A stretch of DNA of 8,023 nt from the NCBI GenBank assembly GCA_913009535.1, contig CAJVXR010000068.1, forward strand, positions 1-8,023, read 5' to 3'. The translations under genes and the position numbers were made by a program. Below, one piece after another: positions 1-5,875 of the stretch. How positions within the stretch are numbered: the stretch's first letter is position 1; the number at the start of each line of letters is the position of its first letter. The notes beneath the pieces are model-generated. The model was not told the origin of the DNA. It saw only the letters and a list, made by a program, of their open reading frames with translations, and made no database searches. Source of the DNA: an uncultured Flavobacteriales bacterium. Lineage in GTDB: Bacteria > Bacteroidota > Bacteroidia > Flavobacteriales > Flavobacteriaceae.

Positions 1-330
1 ATTTTAACTGATGAAGCTTCAGTTATTTCTGGTTCTATGGGACTTATGCCTTCGGCATCTGTTGGATTAGAAACGTCCCTTTATGAACCTATTCACGGTT
101 CTTATCCACAAGCTGCTGGTAAAGACATTGCGAATCCTTTAGCAACAATATTGTCTGCAGCTATGATGTTTGAAGATGCTTTTAAGCTGAAAAAAGAGGC
201 GAAATTGATTCGTGATGTCGTTAACCTTTCATTAGAACGCTTAATAGTAACTGAAGACTTGTCTGATGGTAAGAAAAGTTTTAGCACTTCTGCAGTGGGG
301 ACTTGGTTGTCAAACGAAATATTAAAGTAA
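1..330 (+). CDS. leuB: 3-isopropylmalate dehydrogenase, C-terminal part (5' end outside window)
   Basis: This is the last 109 codons of LeuB, which oxidises and decarboxylates 3-isopropylmalate to 2-oxoisocaproate in leucine synthesis in the cytosol. The frame is open from base 1 and ends at TAA 328-330; about two thirds of a normal 350-370-residue protein is missing upstream. The visible part begins in the divalent-metal/substrate motif (LTDEAS, residues 2-7 of the fragment; D4 aligns with Asp245 of the Thermus enzyme). It continues with the G-S-M-G-L-M-P-S-A-S-V-G stretch and the cofactor loop EPIHGSYPQAAGKDIANP (29-46), then LATILSAAMMF. The cofactor loop has P-Q-A where many LeuB proteins have P-D-I. 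No GC-rich hairpin follows the stop, only a T-run at 331-337, so leuB transcripts may run on to the terminator at 501-526. The identification is secure for the family, and the loop makes other β-decarboxylating dehydrogenases less likely. Confidence 0.95.
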   Translation: MLTDEASVISGSMGLMPSASVGLETSLYEPIHGSYPQAAGKDIANPLATILSAAMMFEDAFKLKKEAKLIRDVVNLSLERLIVTEDLSDGKKSFSTSAVGTWLSNEILK

Positions 331-335
331 TTTTT
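307..335 (+). promoter_or_regulatory. Weak candidate promoter for the aromatic leader/operon
   Basis: TTG at 307-309 is followed after 18 bases by TAATTTTT at 328-335, which matches the Bacteroidota TAnnTTTG element at all but the last base. It overlaps the end of leuB and would place the transcript start near 342, about 65 bases before the leader ORF. A TATAAT at 352-357 is an alternative but has no visible partner upstream. The match is weak in such AT-rich sequence, so this is only the best candidate seen. Confidence 0.3.
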
Positions 336-404
336 TTAAATTTAATTCTATTATAATGTTAAAATATTAAAAATTTACATACATTAGTATCCTATTTATT
401 AGAG

Positions 405-470
405 ATATGACAAGTTATTTATATAAATTCTATTATTATTTTTATGTTTTTTGTAAAAGAGAGGTCATAT
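405..470 (+). promoter_or_regulatory. Possible protector pairing (segment 1 with segment 2) of the attenuator
   Basis: ATATGAC at 405-411 is exactly complementary to GTCATAT at 464-470, giving seven Watson-Crick pairs across the leader ORF. It includes the leader's own ATG (407-409). In a classical three-segment attenuator such a pairing ties up segment 2 when the leader is not translated, leaving the terminator free to form. The helix is short and AT-rich with a loop of about 52 bases. A ribosome stalled in the middle of the Tyr run would leave 405-411 uncovered, so the role is uncertain and chance is possible. Confidence 0.3.
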
Positions 471-478
471 ATATATAA
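407..478 (+). CDS. Tyr/Phe-rich leader peptide of the pheA operon attenuator (23 aa)
   Basis: An ATG at 407 opens a 23-codon ORF ending at TAA 476-478, in the gap before pheA. The peptide begins MTSYLYKFYYYFYVF (residues 1-15) and ends CKREVIYI (16-23). Seven of 23 residues are Tyr (4, 6, 9, 10, 11, 13, 22) and three are Phe (8, 12, 15), concentrated at codons 416-451. These are the two end products of the operon that starts 48 bases after its stop codon. The last codons (461-475) are also the 5' arm of an antiterminator, so a ribosome finishing the ORF would cover that arm while one stalled in the Tyr/Phe run would not. There is no clear Shine-Dalgarno site, as is usual in Bacteroidota. AT-rich DNA produces Tyr and Phe codons by chance, so the case rests on composition, position and the two competing RNA structures together. 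It is probably a regulatory peptide with no function after synthesis. Confidence 0.75.
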   Translation: MTSYLYKFYYYFYVFCKREVIYI

Positions 479-506
479 TTTACAACTAAATATTTATGTG
501 AGCCTC
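461..506 (+). promoter_or_regulatory. Antiterminator hairpin of the aromatic operon attenuator
   Basis: Bases 461-471 (GAGGTCATATA) can pair with 495-506 (TATGTGAGCCTC): four pairs GAGG/CCTC, a bulged G502, then seven pairs including one G-U wobble, closing a 23-base loop. This uses bases 501-506, the 5' arm of the terminator, so the two hairpins exclude each other. The GAGG at 461-464 copies the GAGG at 514-517 in the terminator 3' arm, which explains how it can replace it. The 5' arm lies in the last codons of the leader ORF, the right place for masking by a ribosome at the TAA. Confidence 0.65.
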
Positions 507-526
507 GAAAATCGAGGCTTTTTTTT
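501..526 (+). terminator. Intrinsic terminator (attenuator) directly before pheA
   Basis: AGCCTCGA (501-508) and TCGAGGCT (512-519) form a perfect 8-bp stem with an AAA loop, followed by T520-526, so eight T in a row counting T519. It stands out as a GC-rich island in a very AT-rich gap. The T-run ends at 526 and the pheA ATG begins at 527, so the terminator occupies the translation initiation region of pheA. It may also end transcripts coming from leuB. Together with the Tyr/Phe leader ORF and the competing hairpin it is best read as a regulated attenuator. Confidence 0.9.
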
Positions 527-1351
527 ATGAAAAATTTAATAGGCATACAAGGAGTGATTGGTTCTTTTCATCATATTGTAACTAAGCAATATTTTGAAAA
601 TCAAGCTACTATAAAAGAGTTTCTAAGTTTTGATGATTTAGTTGAATCTTTAGTTAACGAAAAATGTAACTATGGAGTTATGGCTTTAGAGAATTCTATC
701 GCAGGTTCGTTAATACCTAATTATGCTTTAATTGATGAAAATAATCTTCATATTGTTGGCGAAAAATATTTAGACATACAGCATAACTTAATCTGCTTAG
801 AGGGTCAAAACATTAGTGACATCAAAGAAGTTCGTTCTCATCCAATGGCGCTTTTACAGTGCAAAGATTTTTTTAAAAAACATCCAAATATTAAATTAGT
901 AGAAGATAAAGATACAGCACAGGTAGCTAAGAAAATTAGTGAACACAAACTTCAATGTATTGCTGCAATTGCAAGTGATTTAGCAGCCGAGCTATACTCA
1001 CTGAAAATAATCAATAAGAGTATTCAAACTATAAAGCATAACGAAACACGTTTTGTAATACTTCAAAAATTCCCAAACAATAAAATTGACAATATTAGTA
1101 AGGCATCTATTAAGTTTGAATTAGACCATAAGAGAGGGAGTTTAGCAGCAATATTAAACGTAGTTAGTGACTGCAAATTAAATTTAACTAAAATTCAGTC
1201 ACTACCTAAAATAGATACTCCTTGGGTTTACTCTTTTTTTATTGATATTACCTTTGATGAATTTAGAGATTACGAGAAAGCTAAATCTATTATGTCTATA
1301 ATGGCTAAAGATTTTAAAATATTGGGAGAATATGAAAATAGAAAGAAATGA
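527..1351 (+). CDS. pheA: Prephenate dehydratase with ACT domain
   Basis: Monofunctional prephenate dehydratase, 274 residues, converting prephenate to phenylpyruvate in phenylalanine synthesis in the cytosol. The catalytic domain spans about residues 4-180: IQGVIGSFHH (7-16), ALENSIAGS (53-61), VRSHPMALLQC (102-112) and the family's catalytic T-R-F (174-176). A C-terminal ACT domain (about 193-265) would sense phenylalanine; its motifs read RGSLAA (203-208) for the usual GALV-type region and IQSLP (223-227) where many PheA proteins have I-E-S-R-P. There is no N-terminal chorismate mutase as in enterobacterial P-proteins; that activity sits on the DAHP synthase encoded downstream. The start at 527 fits homologues, whose GSFHH motif lies close to the N terminus, even though it directly abuts a terminator T-run and has no Shine-Dalgarno site. 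It is first in the operon, overlaps the next gene by ATGA, and is probably controlled by the attenuator at 407-526. Confidence 0.95.
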   Translation: MKNLIGIQGVIGSFHHIVTKQYFENQATIKEFLSFDDLVESLVNEKCNYGVMALENSIAGSLIPNYALIDENNLHIVGEKYLDIQHNLICLEGQNISDIKEVRSHPMALLQCKDFFKKHPNIKLVEDKDTAQVAKKISEHKLQCIAAIASDLAAELYSLKIINKSIQTIKHNETRFVILQKFPNNKIDNISKASIKFELDHKRGSLAAILNVVSDCKLNLTKIQSLPKIDTPWVYSFFIDITFDEFRDYEKAKSIMSIMAKDFKILGEYENRKK

Positions 1352-2496
1352 TAACTAAGGCAGATAGATTAAATATAATCGAAGAATATTATTTTTCTAC
1401 AAAGTTAAAAGAAGTAAATTCTTTAATAAAAAAAGGCAAGCCGATAATTAATCTAGGTATAGGAAGTCCTGACTTACAACCACCTCAAGAAGCTTTGGAA
1501 GCTCTTAAAGCTAGTTTGACAGATCAAAATGCGAATAGTTATCAAAGTTATAATGGATTAGAAAATTTAAGAATTTCAATCTCTAAATTTTATAATAAAC
1601 ATTATGATGTAGATTTAGATTTCACTTCAGAGATATTACCTCTTATGGGGAGTAAAGAAGGTATAATGCATATTTCACTTGCATTTTTAAATGTTGGTGA
1701 TTCGGTTTTGATCCCTAATCCAGGATACCCCACCTATGCTGCTGCTACAAATTTAGTTCAAGCAAAAGCAATTTATTATGATTTAAAACCTGAAAATAAC
1801 TGGCTACCTAATCTAAAGGAATTAGAAAAACTTGATTTAAAAAAAGTTAAGTTGATGTGGGTAAATTATCCGCATATGCCAACCGGAGCGAATTGTGATA
1901 TAAATTTTTTCGAAGAGTTAATTAGTTTTGCCAAAAAACATCAAATTTTGTTAGTTAACGATAATCCATATAGTTTTATATTAAACCATAAACCAATCAG
2001 TATATTTAATGTTAAAGACTCCAAAGACTATTGTTTAGAATTAAACTCTTTAAGTAAAACATTTAATATGTCCGGCTGGAGAGTTGGGATGGTAAGTGGA
2101 AATAAAGCGAATATAACAAATATATTAACTGTTAAAAGTAATATGGATTCTGGCATGTATTACCCAATTCAAAAAGCTGCGATCGCAGTTTTAAACTCTC
2201 CAAATTCATGGTTTGATAAAATGAATGATATATATCATGAAAGAAGAGTGTTAGTTAAAAAATTAGCAGATAGTTTGAATTGTGAATATGATGATAAATC
2301 AACTGGTATGTTTATTTGGGCTAAAATTAATAATAATATTAAATCAAAAGAGTTTACTAATGAGCTATTATATAAATATAATATTTTTATAGCTCCAGGT
2401 GATATATTTGGGTCTAACGGAGAGGGGTATGTGCGTTTTTCACTGTGCGCGACAAAAGAATTAATAACCAAAGCAATTAAAAGAATCAATGAATAA
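1348..2496 (+). CDS. PLP-dependent class I/II aminotransferase, probably aromatic amino acid
   Basis: A 382-residue fold-type I aminotransferase. Visible signatures are GIGSPDLQPP (37-46), the SLSKTFNMSGWRVG block (234-247) with the Schiff-base Lys at K237 and phosphate-binding Arg at R245, the D-x-x-Y pair D205/Y208 (NDNPYSF) that contacts the PLP ring, and R363 (GYVRFSLC), expected to bind the substrate carboxylate. The usual N-P-T-G motif reads H-M-P-T-G (176-180), so Met177 replaces the Asn that normally contacts PLP O3'; the fold and lysine are otherwise intact. It lies between pheA and tyrA, overlapping the first by 4 bases and the second by 8. The context therefore suggests it transaminates phenylpyruvate and 4-hydroxyphenylpyruvate to Phe and Tyr, or prephenate to arogenate. 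By sequence alone an aspartate- or methionine-type aminotransferase cannot be excluded. The family is secure; the substrate is inferred from the operon. Confidence 0.9.
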   Translation: MITKADRLNIIEEYYFSTKLKEVNSLIKKGKPIINLGIGSPDLQPPQEALEALKASLTDQNANSYQSYNGLENLRISISKFYNKHYDVDLDFTSEILPLMGSKEGIMHISLAFLNVGDSVLIPNPGYPTYAAATNLVQAKAIYYDLKPENNWLPNLKELEKLDLKKVKLMWVNYPHMPTGANCDINFFEELISFAKKHQILLVNDNPYSFILNHKPISIFNVKDSKDYCLELNSLSKTFNMSGWRVGMVSGNKANITNILTVKSNMDSGMYYPIQKAAIAVLNSPNSWFDKMNDIYHERRVLVKKLADSLNCEYDDKSTGMFIWAKINNNIKSKEFTNELLYKYNIFIAPGDIFGSNGEGYVRFSLCATKELITKAIKRINE

Positions 2497-3340
2497 TGTT
2501 TTCGTTATTGGTGTAGGACTTATAGGTGGTAGCCTTTGTTTGGATTTAAAAAAAATATTTCCTGAAATCAAAATTCATGGAATAGATATTTCTGAGGATA
2601 GTTTAGACCTAGCAATAAAGCTAAATTTAATTGATCATAAGTCTGGCTTTGAAGCTTTAAACATTGCTGATTTAGTTCTTATCGCTACACCTGTTGATAT
2701 TGCAAATAATATTATAATAGACGTCTTAGATATTATTAATGAAAAGACATTAGTGATAGATTTTGGTTCAACAAAAAACAATATTTGTGATAAAGTTACT
2801 GATCACAGGAATAGAAGAAATTATTTAGCATCTCATCCTATAGCAGGTACTGAATTTTCCGGACCTGAATCAGCATTTTCAGGTCTATTTAATGATAAAA
2901 CAATTATTCTGTGTGACACTGAAAAGACAGATCAAAAATTACTAAAAACTGCTGAAGATATATTTAATAGTATAAACATGAATATTAGATATATGGATTC
3001 ACTATCTCACGACAAGCATATTGCATATGTTTCTCATTTATCCCATATTAGTTCTTTTATGTTAGGAAAGACTGTTATGGATAAAGAAAAAAATGAAAAT
3101 AATATTTTTGATATGGCTGGTAGTGGTTTTGAATCTACAGTAAGACTGGCTAAAAGTTCTCCAGAGATGTGGGCACCAATTTTTAAATTAAATAAAGACA
3201 ATATTATAGAAAGTCTGGATGAATATATTTTAAATTTAAAAAAATTTAAAATCTTAATTCAAAATGACGATTCTGATCAGTTGAAAAGTGAAATGAAAAA
3301 AACAAATTATATAAAAAATATTCTTAAAGGATTAAATTAA
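2489..3340 (+). CDS. tyrA: Prephenate dehydrogenase
   Basis: A 283-residue TyrA that oxidatively decarboxylates prephenate to 4-hydroxyphenylpyruvate for tyrosine synthesis. The N-terminal Rossmann domain shows GVGLIGGS (8-15) and an Asp at the end of strand 2 (GIDIS, D33), which favours NAD over NADP. Active-site elements follow: DFGSTK (91-96), SHPIAGTE (115-122) with the catalytic-type His H116, the HDKHIAYVSHLSH helix (174-186), and SGFESTVRLAKSSPEMW (212-228), where R219 should bind prephenate. The protein ends after the helical dimerisation domain. It has neither a chorismate mutase fusion nor a C-terminal ACT domain, so allosteric tyrosine control is not evident here. An arogenate-using variant is possible because the neighbour is an aminotransferase. 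It overlaps the aminotransferase gene by 8 bases and is followed after one base by the DAHP synthase gene, so all are probably on one mRNA. Confidence 0.95.
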   Translation: MNNVFVIGVGLIGGSLCLDLKKIFPEIKIHGIDISEDSLDLAIKLNLIDHKSGFEALNIADLVLIATPVDIANNIIIDVLDIINEKTLVIDFGSTKNNICDKVTDHRNRRNYLASHPIAGTEFSGPESAFSGLFNDKTIILCDTEKTDQKLLKTAEDIFNSINMNIRYMDSLSHDKHIAYVSHLSHISSFMLGKTVMDKEKNENNIFDMAGSGFESTVRLAKSSPEMWAPIFKLNKDNIIESLDEYILNLKKFKILIQNDDSDQLKSEMKKTNYIKNILKGLN

Positions 3341-3341
3341 A

Positions 3342-4424
3342 ATGAAAAACAATAAAAAACTTAGAACTTGGCTTGATAAATTTAACCTCAATCACCCTCT
3401 AACTATTGCGGGACCATGTAGTGCTGAGACAGAAGAACAGGTGTTGAAAATAGCACATAGTTTAAAAAACACTAAAGCTACTGTTTTTAGAGCTGGAATA
3501 TGGAAACCTAGAACTAGGCCAGGTAATTTTGAAGGAGTAGGGGCTTTAGGCTTAAAATGGCTTCAAAGGGCAAAACAGGAAACCGGGATGCTTATTAGTA
3601 CTGAAGTTGCTAATGCTAATCATGTTGACCTTGCATTAAATCACGATATAGATATATTATGGGTAGGTGCCCGCTCAACTGTTAGTCCATTTATTGTTCA
3701 AGAAATTGCAGAGGCTCTAAAGGGAACTGATAAAACAGTACTAATAAAAAACCCTGTTAATCCAGACTTAGCGTTATGGCTTGGAGCAGTTGAGAGATTT
3801 CACTCTTGTAATGTAAAAAATTTAGGAGTTATACATAGAGGTTTTTCTACTTATGAAAAAACTAATTATAGAAATAACCCAGAATGGCAAATTGCAATTG
3901 AATTGCAAAATAAATTTCCAGATCTGCCTTTAATTTTAGATCCATCCCATATGGGAGGTAGAAGAGATATGATATTTGATTTATGTCAAACTGCTTTAGA
4001 TTTGAACTATGATGGTTTTATGGTAGAAACTCATCATGACCCAGATAATGCTTGGAGTGACGCTGCTCAACAGATTACACCAGAAAATCTTCTAAAGATT
4101 ATAAAGGATCTAACAATCAGAAAAATTACTGATGAAGCTGATGAGTATAAAAATAATATGAATCATTTGAGAACAAAAATTAATCTAGTTGATAACCAAT
4201 TGTTAGATATTTTAGGTAATCGAATGAATATAGCCGAAGAAATAGGAGCTTTGAAAAAAGAAAATAATGTTGCTGTTTTACAATCAAAAAGATGGAATCA
4301 GATACTCGAAAAAATGATTGCACAAGGAAAGTTAAAAGGCTTAAGTGAACAATTTATTTTACGAGTTTTTAAAGCTATTCATCAAGAATCTATTAATCAC
4401 CAAGAAAGTATTTTCAAAGAATAG
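3342..4424 (+). CDS. Bifunctional DAHP synthase (type Iβ) / chorismate mutase (AroQ)
   Basis: A 360-residue fusion that catalyses both the entry step of the shikimate pathway (PEP + erythrose 4-phosphate to DAHP) and the branch-point step from chorismate to prephenate. The DAHP synthase domain (about 15-258) shows AGPCSAE (23-29, metal ligand C26), FRAGIWKPRTRP (49-60), WVGAR (107-111), IKNP (135-138), IHRGF (164-168), DPSH (200-203, metal ligand H203), VETHHDPD (228-235, E229) and SD (239-240, D240 as the fourth ligand). The chorismate mutase domain (about 263-358) has the AroQ spacing R277, R294, K305, R317 and Q354, matching R11, R28, K39, R51 and Q88 of the E. coli domain. It lacks the N-terminal regulatory extension of AroF/G/H; feedback may pass through the mutase domain, as known for similar fusions. 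This fusion order is typical of Bacteroidota. It is the last gene of the operon, one base after tyrA. Different symbols are in use, so none is given. Confidence 0.95.
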   Translation: MKNNKKLRTWLDKFNLNHPLTIAGPCSAETEEQVLKIAHSLKNTKATVFRAGIWKPRTRPGNFEGVGALGLKWLQRAKQETGMLISTEVANANHVDLALNHDIDILWVGARSTVSPFIVQEIAEALKGTDKTVLIKNPVNPDLALWLGAVERFHSCNVKNLGVIHRGFSTYEKTNYRNNPEWQIAIELQNKFPDLPLILDPSHMGGRRDMIFDLCQTALDLNYDGFMVETHHDPDNAWSDAAQQITPENLLKIIKDLTIRKITDEADEYKNNMNHLRTKINLVDNQLLDILGNRMNIAEEIGALKKENNVAVLQSKRWNQILEKMIAQGKLKGLSEQFILRVFKAIHQESINHQESIFKE

Positions 4425-4441
4425 ATTATTAAAGTATTTTT

Positions 4442-4473
4442 TTTGCATTGAGAGTTATTAATCTCCATCTTTG
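4442..4473 (+). promoter_or_regulatory. Candidate promoter of the rsgA–aroA cluster
   Basis: TTTG at 4442-4445, then 20 bases, then CATCTTTG at 4466-4473, one mismatch from the Bacteroidota TAnnTTTG element. It lies in the only gap between the aromatic operon and rsgA. Transcription would start at about 4479-4481, at or next to the rsgA ATG (4479), implying a nearly leaderless message. No convincing terminator is seen in this gap: the T-run at 4437-4444 has no stable hairpin before it. Confidence 0.45.
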
Positions 4474-4478
4474 TAATA

Positions 4479-5429
4479 ATGAGAGGATTAGTTTATAAAT
4501 CAACTGGAAGTTGGTATTCTGTTAAAACCCTAAATAACAAACAATTTGATTGTAGAATTAAGGGTAAATTCAGATTAGATGGTATTAAAAGTACTAACCC
4601 AATTGCGGTTGGAGATTATGTAGATTTTGAATTAGAAACAAATAGTGATGTTGAAACAGGAGTGATTCATAATATTTGTGAAAGGAAAAATTATGTTTTA
4701 AGAAAATCTGTTAACTTATCAAAGCAAACACATATTTTAGCTTCTAATATTGATGTTGTTTTTTTGATTGTAACTATCTCTGGCCCTACAACATCAACAA
4801 ATTTTATTGACAGGTTTTTACTTACTTCAAATGCATATTCAATTAATACCGTATTGTTATTTAATAAGATTGATTTATTAAATACAGAAGAAAAAAAGAT
4901 ATTAAAAAAGCTAATCAAAATATACAGTGAAATAGGCTACACCTGCTATGAAATTTCTGCTAAGGATGGATTTAATATAGACAAGGTCCAGTTTATTATG
5001 AAAGATAAAGTGAGTATGTTTGGAGGGCATTCAGGTGTAGGTAAGTCTACTTTGATAAACTCTCTTCAACCAAACTTAAATTTAAGAACCAAGAATATCT
5101 CAGTTCAACATGCACAGGGTCAACATACCACCACAAATGCTGAACTTTATGATTTAGATTTTGGGGCAAAAATTATTGATACTCCGGGAATCAGGGGCTT
5201 TGGAATAGTGGATTTTGAGAAAAGTGATGTTAAGAATTATTTCCCGGAATTTTATAAACTAATAAATCAGTGTAAATTTAATGATTGCATGCATATTAAC
5301 GAACCTAAATGTATAATTAAGAAGCTTGTCGACGATGGAAAAATCGCTCTTTCTAGATATCAAAATTATCTTCAAATTCTAGAAGATGAAAAATCTAGCT
5401 ACCGAGTTGATGATTTTGATGCTTTATGA
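4479..5429 (+). CDS. rsgA: Ribosome small-subunit biogenesis GTPase RsgA
   Basis: A 316-residue circularly permuted GTPase that acts late in 30S ribosome subunit maturation, where it promotes release of assembly factors. An N-terminal OB-fold (about 1-70) is followed by G motifs in permuted order: NKID (G4, 129-132), SAKDG (G5, 160-164), GGHSGVGKST (G1 P-loop, 182-191), HTTT (G2, 216-219) and DTPG (G3, 234-237). The C-terminal zinc-binding region is present as C265, C270, H272 and C278. Length and domain order are normal for the family. The start at 4479 is supported by the opening MRGLVYKSTGSWY, typical of Bacteroidota RsgA, and by a stop in frame at 4449-4451. It heads the second cluster and overlaps dtd by ATGA, suggesting translational coupling. 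A promoter candidate lies just upstream. Confidence 0.96.
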   Translation: MRGLVYKSTGSWYSVKTLNNKQFDCRIKGKFRLDGIKSTNPIAVGDYVDFELETNSDVETGVIHNICERKNYVLRKSVNLSKQTHILASNIDVVFLIVTISGPTTSTNFIDRFLLTSNAYSINTVLLFNKIDLLNTEEKKILKKLIKIYSEIGYTCYEISAKDGFNIDKVQFIMKDKVSMFGGHSGVGKSTLINSLQPNLNLRTKNISVQHAQGQHTTTNAELYDLDFGAKIIDTPGIRGFGIVDFEKSDVKNYFPEFYKLINQCKFNDCMHINEPKCIIKKLVDDGKIALSRYQNYLQILEDEKSSYRVDDFDAL

Positions 5430-5872
5430 AAGCTGTTATTCAAAGAGTTCAAAAAGCTGATGTTACAGTAAATGGTGAACTAGTTTCTTCGATTCAAAAT
5501 GGTATGCTTATATTTTTGGGTATAGCGGAAAATGACTCAGAATTGGATATACAATGGCTCATAAATAAAATAGTAAAACTTAGAATGTTTAATGAATTTG
5601 ATGATAATATTAACGATATAAATGGAGAGATTTTACTGATTAGTCAATTTACCCTGCAGGCAAATGTTTTAAAAGGAAATAGACCTAGTTTTATTAAAGC
5701 TGCTAAGCCTGAAATTGCAAAGCCAATCTATCATATATTTGAAAGTGAACTTAATAAAAAATTAAATAAAGAATTGAAATCTGGAGTATTTGGTGCTGAT
5801 ATGTTAGTGCACCTTTCCAACGACGGTCCAGTAACAATATTATATGATTCTATTTTGAAAATAAAGAGATAA
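5426..5872 (+). CDS. dtd: D-aminoacyl-tRNA deacylase
   Basis: A 148-residue DTD that hydrolyses D-amino acids, classically D-Tyr, and also glycine mischarged on tRNA-Ala, from tRNA, protecting translation. Family motifs are MKAVIQRVQKADVTV (1-15), SQFTL (73-77, with the active-site Ser/Gln region), GNRPSF (84-89) and the Gly-cisPro signature NDGPVT (132-137; G134-P135) that gives chiral selectivity across the dimer interface. The length is typical and the protein looks complete. It starts inside the end of rsgA (ATGA overlap, 5426-5429) and is followed after 3 bases by a pyrophosphohydrolase gene, so it belongs to the same transcript. It is a general quality-control enzyme; its position near tyrosine synthesis is probably incidental. 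Confidence 0.96.
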   Translation: MKAVIQRVQKADVTVNGELVSSIQNGMLIFLGIAENDSELDIQWLINKIVKLRMFNEFDDNINDINGEILLISQFTLQANVLKGNRPSFIKAAKPEIAKPIYHIFESELNKKLNKELKSGVFGADMLVHLSNDGPVTILYDSILKIKR

Positions 5873-5875
5873 ATT

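Noticed and set aside
331..406. T-box, riboswitch or further structured RNA before the leader ORF.
   Set aside because: No T-box core sequence or GC-containing stems are visible; the stretch is plain AT-rich DNA with only a weak promoter candidate.
467..478. Alternating AT tract as a repeat or protein-binding site.
   Set aside because: It is short, forms part of the antiterminator arm and leader codons, and needs no separate explanation.
498..530. A ten-codon GTG ORF across the terminator, ending F-F-L and overlapping the pheA ATG in an ATGA.
   Set aside because: It starts with GTG, has no supporting initiation context, its Phe codons are simply the terminator T-run, and the better leader ORF lies upstream.
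4405..4440. Direct repeat AAAGTATTTT at 4405-4414 and 4431-4440, with a T-run as possible terminator of the DAHPS/CM gene.
   Set aside because: Ten AT-rich bases can recur by chance, and no stable inverted repeat precedes the T-run.
4450..4465. Small hairpin GAGA/TCTC before rsgA.
   Set aside because: Only four pairs, no T-run after it, and it overlaps the promoter spacer.
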